48,693 bases of DNA, from contig CALFSK010000074.1 in the NCBI GenBank assembly GCA_937916845.1, forward strand, positions 1 to 48,693. Reading direction: 5' to 3'. Every line of letters begins with the position of its first letter. Within the stretch, counting starts at the first letter, position 1. The DNA is from an uncultured Lactobacillus sp. (GTDB taxonomy: Bacteria > Bacillota > Bacilli > Lactobacillales > Lactobacillaceae). The notes beneath the pieces were generated by a model. That model saw only the letters and a program-made list of their open reading frames with translations, made no database searches and was not told the DNA's origin. The position numbers and the translations under genes were made by a program. Positions 41,033-48,693 of the stretch are shown one piece after another.

Positions 41033-43183
41033 ATGAATTATCACAAGGAAGAATATTATACGAACCGTGAATTAAGCTGGCTCGATTTTAACTACCGCGT
41101 ATTGGACGAGGCCCGCGACAAGGACAACCCGTTACTAGAACGCGTGCGTTTCTTGGGCATCACCCAGAGTAACCTCGACGAATTCTTTACCGTCCGGGTC
41201 GCTTCCCTACGTAAGTTAATGTCCGTGAACTACATCAAGCCCGATCCTGCCGGCATGTCACCGGAACAACAAGTGACGGCCATTAGTGATGCGGCCCACG
41301 AAATGGTCAAACGCCAGTACAACACGCTGAACCGCTCACTGTTGCCACTGTTAGAACAACACGACATTCACCTTTTACAAATGGCCGACCTGTCCGAAGC
41401 CCAACATACATTTGTCAAAAACTACTTTGACGATGAACTTTACCCAGCGTTAACGCCCATGGCCGACGACTCATCCCGACCATTTCCATTTATTGGGAAT
41501 AACACGTTAAACATTGCGTTACGCATCTACAAAAATGGCGATAAAAAGGACCGTAAATTTGCAACGGTTCAAGTTCCCGACGTTTTCCCACGGGTCGTTA
41601 CGTTACCGGGCAAACCTAACCAGTTCATCTTAATCGAAGACATCATTAAGGCCTTCGTCGGGTCCCTCTTCATCAACTACACCGTCAAAGAAACCAGCGC
41701 CTACCGTGTGATGCGTGACCTAGATCTCGACGTTGCCGAAGAAGATACGTCCGACCTCTTAAAAGAAGTTCAAAAACAACTGAAGATGCGTGAACGGGGC
41801 AAAGTTATGCGCCTTGAAGTTGAAAAGAGCATGAGCAAGCACCAACGGGCCCGTTTATCTAAAGCCCTCGGTATTGAAGAAAGTGCGCTATACATTATCA
41901 ACGGACCGTTGAACTTAACTTTCCTATCGAAACTCGTTAAGGCCGTCAGTGGTCACGATGATTTAAATTATCCAAAGTATCACGCCAACTACCCGGCCGT
42001 TTATCAGGAACACCCGATTTTTGACATCATCAAGCAGCACGACGTTTTAATGCAGTATCCCTACGATGATTTCAAGCCGGTGGTCGATTTCATTCACGAA
42101 GCCGCTGAAGACCACGACGTTTTGGCCATCAAGATGACCCTTTACCGGGTTTCCGCGGATTCGCCGATCATCAAATACCTCGGGCAAGCCGCGCAAAATG
42201 GTAAACAAGTGACCGTTTTAGTTGAAGTGAAGGCCCGTTTTGACGAAGAAAATAACGTCCACTGGGCCAAGAAGCTCGAAGAAATGGGTTGCCACGTCAT
42301 CTACGGTTTAATCGGACTAAAGACACACTGTAAGTTAGCCTTAGTCGTTCGGCGTGAAAATGAAGGTATCAAACGCTACATGCACATGGGGACCGGGAAC
42401 TATAACGACGTGACCGCCCACTTCTACACCGACATGGGCCTGTTTACGGCCGATACCGACATGGGGATTGACGCCTCCAACATTTTCAACATGCTCTCCG
42501 GTTATTCGGAACCACCTTATTTCCATAAACTACACATCTCACCAGACGGTATTCGCGACTTTATCAACGAAAAACTCGATGATGAAATTGCAATCGCTAA
42601 AACTGGCAAACCGTCCCTAGTGCGGATGAAGATGAACTCGTTGTCCGACCCACAAATTATCAGCAAACTCTACGAAGCATCCCACGCGGGTGTGAAGATT
42701 CAACTGATCATTCGGGGTATCTGCTGCTTAAAGACGGGCATCAAGGGTGTTTCAGACAACATTGAGGTGCATTCAATCATTGGTCGCCTACTGGAACATA
42801 GCCGAATCTACTATTTCAGCAACGATGGCGAACCACAGATCTACCTATCAAGTGCTGACATGATGACGCGGAACCTTAACCGGCGGGTTGAATTACTCTT
42901 CCCACTGCTTCAGCCAGAAATCAGCCGGCGTGCAATGGCCATTTTTGAAACGATGTGGCAAGACAACGTTAAGACCCGGGTACTGCAAGCCGATAACACC
43001 TATACAAAGGTTGACGGTCGGGGCTTAGAAATGTTAGATTCTCAGGACCACTTCATTCACGAAGCTGAACAAGAAGCACAAGCTGACCACAGTGAAGCGC
43101 AGCGCACCAGTAACAGTCACCAATTTATTCCAATGATGAGTCCTAAAAATGAACCCAATCCCTTAAACGGAGAGGAAGATTAG
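41033..43183 (+). CDS. ppk: Polyphosphate kinase 1
   Basis: 716 aa. Reversibly transfers the gamma-phosphate of ATP to inorganic polyphosphate. The N and H domains are recognisable (NRELSWLDFN, LGITQSNLDEFFTVRV), the autophosphorylated histidine is expected at His431 (LKTHCKLALV, compare His435 in E. coli), and HMGTGNYND with His451 matches His454. It starts 2 nt after the pseudo-Ppx gene and ends 1 nt before ppx. The C-tail is acidic and disordered-looking. Confidence 0.95.
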   Translation: MNYHKEEYYTNRELSWLDFNYRVLDEARDKDNPLLERVRFLGITQSNLDEFFTVRVASLRKLMSVNYIKPDPAGMSPEQQVTAISDAAHEMVKRQYNTLNRSLLPLLEQHDIHLLQMADLSEAQHTFVKNYFDDELYPALTPMADDSSRPFPFIGNNTLNIALRIYKNGDKKDRKFATVQVPDVFPRVVTLPGKPNQFILIEDIIKAFVGSLFINYTVKETSAYRVMRDLDLDVAEEDTSDLLKEVQKQLKMRERGKVMRLEVEKSMSKHQRARLSKALGIEESALYIINGPLNLTFLSKLVKAVSGHDDLNYPKYHANYPAVYQEHPIFDIIKQHDVLMQYPYDDFKPVVDFIHEAAEDHDVLAIKMTLYRVSADSPIIKYLGQAAQNGKQVTVLVEVKARFDEENNVHWAKKLEEMGCHVIYGLIGLKTHCKLALVVRRENEGIKRYMHMGTGNYNDVTAHFYTDMGLFTADTDMGIDASNIFNMLSGYSEPPYFHKLHISPDGIRDFINEKLDDEIAIAKTGKPSLVRMKMNSLSDPQIISKLYEASHAGVKIQLIIRGICCLKTGIKGVSDNIEVHSIIGRLLEHSRIYYFSNDGEPQIYLSSADMMTRNLNRRVELLFPLLQPEISRRAMAIFETMWQDNVKTRVLQADNTYTKVDGRGLEMLDSQDHFIHEAEQEAQADHSEAQRTSNSHQFIPMMSPKNEPNPLNGEED

Positions 43184-43184
43184 T

Positions 43185-44144
43185 ATGGAAAATTTTGCCG
43201 TCATTGATCTCGGCTCGAACTCATGTCGGATGACGATTACCCAAATTCAACCGGATGGTAGTTACACTGTGACCCACCGGTTGAAGGAAATGGTTCGTTT
43301 ATCCGAAAATGAAAATATCGGGGAGGTGCCGACTTTACAGCCCGCCGCCATAGAACGCACCCTGACGGCACTAAGATCGTTCAAATCCGTGTACGACGAG
43401 TTACCCAACTTAACGCTAACTGCGGTTGCGACCGCGGCCACGCGTAAAGCCAGCAACCAAAAGAAGTTTTTGAAACAAGTCAAAAACGAGCTCGGATTAG
43501 ACATTGACGTCATTCCGGGAACGACCGAAGCCTATTATGATTATCTTGGCGTCGTTAACACCCTGCCAACGACCAACTGCGTGATGGTCGACACGGGCGG
43601 CGGTAGTTGCGAACTCGTCTTGATCATCAACGGGCAAGCTAAGGAACTAATCAGCTTACCGATTGGCGCCGTTAGTTTATCGGAAAAGTTCGACTTGCGC
43701 GACAAGGTCGCAGCTAACGAGCTCTTTAAAACGATGACTTTTGTGGATAAGCTGTTTAACAGCGTCTGGTGGTTACGCAACGGGTTAAACCTTCCCTTAG
43801 TTTGTCTTGGCGGGAGTAACCGAACCTTGGCAAAAATCAACCGGCGTAAAAATGACTTTTTGAACTTTGAAGATATCCACGGTTACCGGCTACGGGACAC
43901 CGCCATCTACGAAACTTTTGATGAAGTCTTAGGCAAGGATGCCACTCAGCGAGCTGAAGTCCCTGGCTTGGCTAAGGATCGCGCCGATATTATTGTCGGC
44001 GGCATGATTCCCGCTATCACCCTCATGCGGTTTTTAGACTCCGATCGGATGATTTTCTCACAAAACGGGTTGCGTGAAGGTATCCTGTTCGAACACCTGA
44101 CCCAGTTAGCCGCGCACAAGAAACAAACTGCGCCAGCAGATTAA
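43185..44144 (+). CDS. ppx: Exopolyphosphatase, Ppx/GppA family (short form)
   Basis: 319 aa, the two actin-like domains only. DLGSNSCRM (8-16) and MVDTGGGSCEL are intact, so this is the active-looking partner, unlike the degenerate copy ahead of ppk. It trims phosphate from polyphosphate ends, or pppGpp. No C-terminal HD domain. It is one nucleotide after ppk and closes the operon. ATG with GGAGAGGA. Confidence 0.9.
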   Translation: MENFAVIDLGSNSCRMTITQIQPDGSYTVTHRLKEMVRLSENENIGEVPTLQPAAIERTLTALRSFKSVYDELPNLTLTAVATAATRKASNQKKFLKQVKNELGLDIDVIPGTTEAYYDYLGVVNTLPTTNCVMVDTGGGSCELVLIINGQAKELISLPIGAVSLSEKFDLRDKVAANELFKTMTFVDKLFNSVWWLRNGLNLPLVCLGGSNRTLAKINRRKNDFLNFEDIHGYRLRDTAIYETFDEVLGKDATQRAEVPGLAKDRADIIVGGMIPAITLMRFLDSDRMIFSQNGLREGILFEHLTQLAAHKKQTAPAD

Positions 44145-44154
44145 TTCCGCGACT

Positions 44155-44199
44155 AAAAAATCTTCTTACAAGGCGAATTGCCTTGTAGGAAGATTTTTT
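44155..44199 (+). terminator. Terminator of the polyphosphate operon
   Basis: About 20-bp stem AAAATCTTCTTACAAGGC / GCCTTGTAGGAAGATTTT with T run, 10 nt after ppx. Confidence 0.9.
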
Positions 44200-44237
44200 T
44201 GATTGCTTTAATTAATCCGCTCCGTCGGGTATTCGGA

Positions 44238-44396
44238 GGTTGACGCTGATAGCATCGGTCGTGAAGGTGGTCTTAGGACGGTGACTTTTTGCCGACCTTA
44301 GACCACAATTGCGGCTTTTGCAAGTGTTCCGGGCGAGGGGCAAGACGTTCTTCAGGCTTGCCCCGGTCCCACGACCGCATGCCATCAGCGTCGACC
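44238..44396. repeat. Cloverleaf intergenic repeat, family B copy 2
   Basis: Outer arms GGTTGACGCTGATAG / CCATCAGCGTCGACC. Compared with copy 1, GGCGC/GCGCC has become GACGC/GCGTC, a compensatory change. The third hairpin GGGGCAAG/CTTGCCCC is perfect. The second inner hairpin has lost most of its 5' arm. The flank TCCGCTCCGTCGG resembles the left edge of family A. Confidence 0.82.
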
Positions 44397-44457
44397 GGAC
44401 TATGTTATAGGTGACTAATTCTTATTAGTTTGAGTAATTCTTACAATAACGTTGCTA

Positions 44458-44673
44458 CTAGTCCTCTTTTTTAGCTTGGCGTTGGGCGGCCCGATCCTGA
44501 TGCCAACTAGTTGGACTCCATAGTTGCCCTTCCATCGAGCCATGCAAACTTTCAATTTCAGCCTGTTGGTCACTAAGAACCTTAATGATGCCGTCAACGG
44601 TGTATTGGTTGCCGTCCGTACGCAAATCTTTTAATGCTTGAATCGCCCACGCAACTTGATCTTGTTCACTCAT
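44458..44673 (-). CDS. 71-aa hypothetical protein
   Basis: Soluble, acidic/Gln-rich small protein starting MSEQDQVAWAIQALKDL; AAAGGAG lies 9 nt upstream. The middle (TVDGIIKVLSDQQAEIESLHGSMEGQLW) looks helical, and it ends in SWHQDRAAQRQAKKED. Between the B2 repeat and the spx-like gene. Family not recognised. Confidence 0.65.
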   Translation of the reverse strand: MSEQDQVAWAIQALKDLRTDGNQYTVDGIIKVLSDQQAEIESLHGSMEGQLWSPTSWHQDRAAQRQAKKED

Positions 44674-44767
44674 TTCAAAAAACTCCTTTACGCTCAATTC
44701 ATATTTTTCTTACATTGTACGCAATGTTTCTCATTTAACCAACCATTTTGCCTAAAACTCATTCCAA

Positions 44768-44804
44768 CAAAAAAGGTGTCACTGTTATAAATAACAGCAA
44801 CACC
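44768..44804 (-). terminator. Terminator of the Spx-like gene
   Basis: Stem GGTGTTGCTGTTAT/ATAACAGTGACACC followed by TTTTTTG on the minus strand. Confidence 0.85.
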
Positions 44805-44818
44805 CGCGTTAACGGTGA

Positions 44819-45241
44819 TTACCCAACTGCCTGTTGGTCGTCATCGTATAATTTTTGTTGAATTTCGCGTAATTCTGACTTACGCACTGAACGTGGCAAG
44901 AATGCCCGAATATCTTCTTCGTTGTAGCCGATTTGTAAACGACGCCCATCATAAATGATTGGCCGTTTTAGTAGTTGTGGTTTTTCGACTAATAAATCTA
45001 ACAATTGGTTAAAGCCAAGGTCAGACAAGTCAATGTGCAGTGCTTTGAAAGCCTTAGAACGCGTTGAAACGATGTCCTCGAAGCCATTTTCAGTGAGCCG
45101 GAGGATTTGTTTCAATTCATCGCGATCCAGAGGGTTAGCAATAATATCGCGTTCATTGAAAGTAATGTTGTTTGCAACCAACCATGCACGCGCACTACGG
45201 CTAGACTTGCTAGATGTTGAATAATATAAGTTTACTGTCAC
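44819..45241 (-). CDS. spx: Spx/ArsC-family protein without redox cysteines
   Basis: 140 aa. Spx proteins bind the alpha C-terminal domain of RNA polymerase and remodel transcription under thiol stress; the CxxC near residue 10 is the redox switch. Here that segment is YYSTSSKSSRSARAWL, with Ser at both Cys positions, and no cysteine anywhere in the protein. RPIIYDGRRLQIGYNEEDIRAFLP matches the Spx core. It should therefore be redox-insensitive, perhaps acting by abundance (ClpXP proteolysis). GTG start behind AGGAGG. Monocistronic. Confidence 0.85.
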   Translation of the reverse strand: MTVNLYYSTSSKSSRSARAWLVANNITFNERDIIANPLDRDELKQILRLTENGFEDIVSTRSKAFKALHIDLSDLGFNQLLDLLVEKPQLLKRPIIYDGRRLQIGYNEEDIRAFLPRSVRKSELREIQQKLYDDDQQAVG

Positions 45242-45413
45242 GATGAATTCCTCCTAAGTTTACAGTAAGTTACTTTATCACTTACTTTTATATAGTAAGT
45301 ATACGAGATTAGTCAAGAATAGTCAAGGTTTGTCAGAACTTTTTTCTTGATTTATTTGTGACGATTATTTGACCATTTTTATCCTAACAATGCCCTTAGA
45401 ATCGCAACGGACA

Positions 45414-45443
45414 AAAGCGGTATCTCTGTGAGATACCGCTTTA
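45414..45443 (-). terminator. Terminator after the tRNA
   Basis: Perfect 13-bp stem AAAGCGGTATCTC/GAGATACCGCTTT with T on the minus strand, about 19 nt after the tRNA gene. Confidence 0.85.
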
Positions 45444-45461
45444 CCACTATACGATACTAAC

Positions 45462-45532
45462 TGCCCGGGCTGGGATCGAACCAGCGACCTCTTGATTAAC
45501 AGTCAATTATTCTACCGCTGAACTACCGGGCA
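45462..45532 (-). tRNA. tRNA-Asn (anticodon GTT)
   Basis: Acceptor stem TGCCCGG/CCGGGCA pairs fully; D-arm GTTC-AGCGGTA-GAAT, anticodon loop CTGTTAA with GTT, T-arm GCTGG-TTCGATC-CCAGC. No encoded CCA. 71 nt. Single tRNA, not in a cluster. Confidence 0.95.
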
Positions 45533-45631
45533 ATAACCTATGACTGTATTTATACACGTTTTTGGACATAATTACAACCTTTTTTGTAATTTTTTCAAAT
45601 TATTTCCACATAATTAATAAACTGACTATCC

Positions 45632-46417
45632 CTATAGCGGATAGAGTCCAAGCCATGACATCACAGAAAAATCTTTTTGTTTTATAATTTTAGCAATCGC
45701 GTTTCTAATTTCTCCCTCGCTAAGGTAAGTCTGCAAATTATAGTAGTATTCCCCCTTCTGATTTTGCATCGTCAATTGCCACGCCCCTAAGTCAGCCCAC
45801 ACATCCGTATCCGGGGCTTGTTTCTGGTGTTTGAACATAATGTGCATCGTCGGCTTCCACGCTTCTTTGTCTTCACCGGTCAGTCGAATCAACCGCCGTA
45901 CTTGACCGTGAAACCGAGCCGCCGCCGTTCCACAAATAACGATTGCGGCGACAATCAATCCCGCCCCAACGCCAAACGATCCTAATAACAGCTTTGTTAA
46001 CAGCGGTGTCACCGCCAACCGCGTCGTGGCTACTACCTCGACACTCATTAAGAGCCAAATACCAATGACTAAGCCATTCATCCAATTTAAGGCAACTTCT
46101 CGCGCATGCCGGTAAACGGCCAAGCGACAATGGTTATCATTGCTGACGATTCGCTGCGCCGGTCGGACTGGCGAATAGGCCACCGCCACTTTTCCGTTAC
46201 GAAACGTGAAACTGGTCAGCGGGGGAAACACGTCGTTCATCGCCGTTAACACCTTCACGGGTAAGTATTCCGCTAAGACGTTTTCTGCATGCGCAACGGC
46301 CTCAAAATGGTACGTCATCCCTTTGATTGCTGTTAATTGATACCCACGCTGTGCTTGCCGGTTGAGCCAAGTATTTTCAGCGACAGAACCCTTTAAAAAG
46401 AACCGTGTTTTTTGCAT
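45632..46417 (-). CDS. DUF2812-like membrane protein
   Basis: 261 aa. The N-terminal ~60 residues (ENTWLNRQAQRGYQLTAIKGMTYHFE) look like DUF2812, often encoded beside PadR regulators. Then come two membrane spans (about 112-132 and 144-165) and a C-terminal soluble region. No regulator gene adjoins it here. AGGAGG at 8-nt spacing. Function unknown. Confidence 0.65.
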   Translation of the reverse strand: MQKTRFFLKGSVAENTWLNRQAQRGYQLTAIKGMTYHFEAVAHAENVLAEYLPVKVLTAMNDVFPPLTSFTFRNGKVAVAYSPVRPAQRIVSNDNHCRLAVYRHAREVALNWMNGLVIGIWLLMSVEVVATTRLAVTPLLTKLLLGSFGVGAGLIVAAIVICGTAAARFHGQVRRLIRLTGEDKEAWKPTMHIMFKHQKQAPDTDVWADLGAWQLTMQNQKGEYYYNLQTYLSEGEIRNAIAKIIKQKDFSVMSWLGLYPL

Positions 46418-46735
46418 GTCAGGAACCTCCTATAAATTAGAATCGCTAAATTGAATTCTAATTATATTCGGATTGGTCTATTTATAAAAGCATTCTCACA
46501 TTTACGTTTGATTAGGTTACGAACCATTATGATAGGCTTTTTGTCACAAAACTTTCTTCAAATCACCGTCACCATTTCAACAAATTGGTATAGCTACAAT
46601 TCAATAAATCATCCGCCAACTTATCCTTATCGATCATTTATTAAATTCCTTATATTTATTCACAAAATCCGGTAGGCGTGCTAGTATCAATTCATAATAC
46701 TTTCGTTAAAAAAATAATTTTTGGAGGAATTGAAT
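46418..46735. other. Intergenic region upstream of glpK
   Basis: AT-rich. A promoter-like TTCACA (46659-46664)-17-TAGTAT (46682-46687) precedes glpK. No clear cre. A frame of 74 codons (46451-46675) is biased and lacks a ribosome binding site. Confidence 0.5.
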
Positions 46736-48247
46736 ATGCCTGCCGAATATATCATGGCCATTGATGAAGGCACCACGAGTACCCGGGCCATCATCTTTAA
46801 CCACGCGGGCCAAAAACTCGCTGACTCACAACGCGAGTTTCCCCAATACTTTCCCCAGCCCGGCTGGGTCGAACATAATGCAAATGAAATTTGGAACGCG
46901 GTCTCTAGTACAATCGCCGACGTCTTAATTGAATCCGGCGTCCTGCCTGGTCAAATCAAGGCCATCGGGATTACTAACCAACGGGAAACCACGGTCGTCT
47001 GGGATAAGGAAACCGGGAAACCCATTTACAACGCGATCGTTTGGCAATCACGCCAGACCGCGCCCCTTGCCGACCAACTAGTTGAAAACGGTGCCGGTGA
47101 GATGATCCACCAGCGAACTGGACTCGTGACCGACGCCTACTTCTCCGCCACGAAGATTCGCTGGATCTTGGACCACGTCGACGGTGCTCAAGCACGAGCC
47201 GAGCGTGGCGAGCTCTTATTCGGAACGATCGACACTTGGCTCGTTTGGAAGCTAACCGGGGGAATGACCCACGTCACCGACTACACTAACGCTAGCCGAA
47301 CGATGCTGTTTAACATTCACGACTTACAATGGGACCAAACGATTTTGGACCTCTTAAACATTCCCAAGGTCATGCTACCAACGGTGCGGTCCAATTCGGA
47401 AATTTACGGAACCACTAAGGATTACCTATTCTATAACTGCCAAGTCCCAATCAGTGGGATGGCTGGTGATCAACAAGCCGCGCTCTTTGGACAAATGGCC
47501 TTTGAACCCGGTATGGTCAAAAACACTTACGGTACCGGTGCCTTCACCGTCATGAACCTTGGCGAACAACCCCAACTGTCCGACCATAACCTGCTGACCA
47601 CGATTGCTTACGGCATTGACGGTCATGTGAGTTACGCACTGGAAGGATCGATTTTCGTTGCGGGTTCCGCAATTCAGTGGCTGCGCGACGGGATGCAACT
47701 AGTCAAATCCGCGCCGGAATCGGAGACACTTGCCAAACAATCGCACAACCATAATGAAATCTACGTTGTGCCAGCCTTTACCGGACTCGGTGCGCCGTAT
47801 TGGGATTCTGACGCCCGCGGAGCCGTCTTTGGACTGACCCGCGGTTCCACTAGGGCGGACTTCGTTAAAGCCACCCTGCAGTCGTTAGCCTACCAATCAC
47901 GCGACGTTATCGACACGATGAAGCAAGATGCCGACATTGCCATGCCGATTTTAATGGTCGACGGCGGTGCGACCCGCAACGATTGGCTGATGCAATTCCA
48001 AGCTGATATTTCAGACGTGCAGATTCACCGGGCTGCGGATTTGGAAACGACCGCGCTTGGGGCCGCCTTCCTTGCTGGCTTGGCCGTGGGTTATTGGAAA
48101 GACCTCGATGAAATCAAGTCGATCCATCAAACTGGTGACGTCTTTAAACCTAAAATGAGTGCCGCAGAACGCGACAACCTCTACACGGGCTGGCAAACAG
48201 CCGTTAAAGCAGCACAACTGTTCAAACATGATCCTTATGAAGGCTAA
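46736..48247 (+). CDS. glpK: Glycerol kinase
   Basis: 503 aa FGGY-family kinase that phosphorylates glycerol to glycerol 3-phosphate. EGTTSTRAI (11-19), [23 protein letters not shown] and [14 protein letters not shown] are the family signatures. In enterococcal GlpK, His232 (DYHF) is phosphorylated by HPr; here the position reads DYLF (Leu231), so PTS activation is probably lost. I start at MPAEYIM since GGAGG lies 8 nt upstream. glpF and glpD are not adjacent downstream. Confidence 0.95.
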   Translation: MPAEYIMAIDEGTTSTRAIIFNHAGQKLADSQREFPQYFPQPGWVEHNANEIWNAVSSTIADVLIESGVLPGQIKAIGITNQRETTVVWDKETGKPIYNAIVWQSRQTAPLADQLVENGAGEMIHQRTGLVTDAYFSATKIRWILDHVDGAQARAERGELLFGTIDTWLVWKLTGGMTHVTDYTNASRTMLFNIHDLQWDQTILDLLNIPKVMLPTVRSNSEIYGTTKDYLFYNCQVPISGMAGDQQAALFGQMAFEPGMVKNTYGTGAFTVMNLGEQPQLSDHNLLTTIAYGIDGHVSYALEGSIFVAGSAIQWLRDGMQLVKSAPESETLAKQSHNHNEIYVVPAFTGLGAPYWDSDARGAVFGLTRGSTRADFVKATLQSLAYQSRDVIDTMKQDADIAMPILMVDGGATRNDWLMQFQADISDVQIHRAADLETTALGAAFLAGLAVGYWKDLDEIKSIHQTGDVFKPKMSAAERDNLYTGWQTAVKAAQLFKHDPYEG

Positions 48248-48617
48248 GAATATTAAAAAATTACAAGTCAGTTTAAAATTCATTGGTTCATTAATTGCCG
48301 CCTATATCTCCTTTATGTTTCTCCTAAACGGCTTTGTTAATACTGGTAGTCAAGGCTACCACTTCGACTTTGGTCAATTCATGATATGGTTAGCGGGCAT
48401 TTTACTCTTAATTGAACTAACCGGACTCTGGTTTCAAAATAATTGGGTTAAGGTGATAACTGCACTGATCGCAGTTATTACCTTAATCAGTGTCTGTTAC
48501 GTTGAAATAACCGTTTTTGTTTGGACAGACATGCCCACTATTATCCTGATTAGTCTTCTTAGTTTAATTACATGGGCCTTAACCTTTATAGCTTTCACAA
48601 CTCAGACTAAAAATTAG
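48237..48617 (+). CDS. 126-aa hypothetical membrane protein overlapping glpK
   Basis: The frame starts inside the end of glpK (two ATGs at 48228 and 48237, overlap of about 11-20 nt) and codes for four membrane segments: [65 protein letters not shown] and [20 protein letters not shown]. No Shine-Dalgarno is evident, so translation may be coupled to glpK. Family not recognised. Confidence 0.6.
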   Translation: MKAKNIKKLQVSLKFIGSLIAAYISFMFLLNGFVNTGSQGYHFDFGQFMIWLAGILLLIELTGLWFQNNWVKVITALIAVITLISVCYVEITVFVWTDMPTIILISLLSLITWALTFIAFTTQTKN

Positions 48618-48693
48618 TTCGTATCATCAAAAAATAACGGCTCTTTGTCAACGGCTGTTGATGAGGAACTTTATGAGGAAACCAATTCATTTT

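Noticed and set aside
46451..46675. 74-codon open frame upstream of glpK
   Set aside because: Ile/Phe/Thr-biased reading of AT-rich DNA, no ribosome binding site, overlaps the likely glpK promoter.

Overview
The window is chromosomal DNA from a Gram-positive lactic acid bacterium of the Lactobacillaceae. The evidence is strong AGGAGG-type ribosome binding sites with many GTG/TTG starts, X-prolyl dipeptidyl aminopeptidase PepX, pyruvate oxidase, an OatA-type O-acetyltransferase, Spx, CcpA-type cre sites and hairpin/poly-U terminators. The ppx-ppk-ppx, spx, pepX, oatA and birA neighbourhood resembles what I remember of Lactiplantibacillus plantarum, so the plantarum group is my best guess; the species cannot be fixed from here. 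I see no prophage, transposase gene, CRISPR array or rRNA.

Layout. (1) 1-4500, minus strand: a formate/nitrite-type channel, a membrane protein with a degenerate GGDEF domain, a 52-aa membrane peptide, a processive family-2 glycosyltransferase and a family-8 glycoside hydrolase form one apparent operon, a compact exopolysaccharide synthase. (2) 4600-7650: a four-gene polar amino acid (glutamine-type) ABC importer. (3) 7880-11130: two small proteins, then an aminotransferase plus D-2-hydroxyacid dehydrogenase operon. Its ~320-nt leader encodes a 20-aa peptide containing Phe-Tyr-Phe-Trp-Tyr-Phe, followed by mutually exclusive hairpins and a terminator; this looks like trp-type attenuation by aromatic amino acids. 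(4) 11180-17280: a HAD phosphatase, a lactobacillar membrane protein with a Ser-rich stalk protein, an RpiR regulator, a Cof-type phosphatase and a lone PTS EIIC under a perfect cre site. (5) 17275-22370: a Fur-family regulator, a guanylate-kinase-like protein, a Nudix hydrolase, a pyridoxine-kinase-like protein, an amino acid permease and small proteins. (6) 22500-24940: AraC regulator plus flavoprotein reductase. (7) 25600-34000: OsmC, PepX, OatA-like, BirA with its operator, and PepI-like. (8) 34100-39300: pyruvate oxidase with cre, purine permease, MarR and LicD. (9) 39500-44150: polyphosphate operon, pseudo-Ppx with HD domain, Ppk, Ppx. (10) 44450-48620: small proteins, an Spx paralogue with no cysteines, tRNA-Asn, a DUF2812-like membrane protein, glycerol kinase and a small membrane protein.

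Six ~158-172-bp intergenic elements that fold as cloverleaves (long outer stem, three inner hairpins, arms that covary between copies) are scattered at 13451, 24999, 25394, 28685, 29116 and 44238. Five of the six lie between convergent genes. The two observations I consider most novel are the aromatic leader-peptide attenuator (10836-11130) and this repeat family; the FNT/pseudo-GGDEF/small peptide/GT2/GH8 operon follows.
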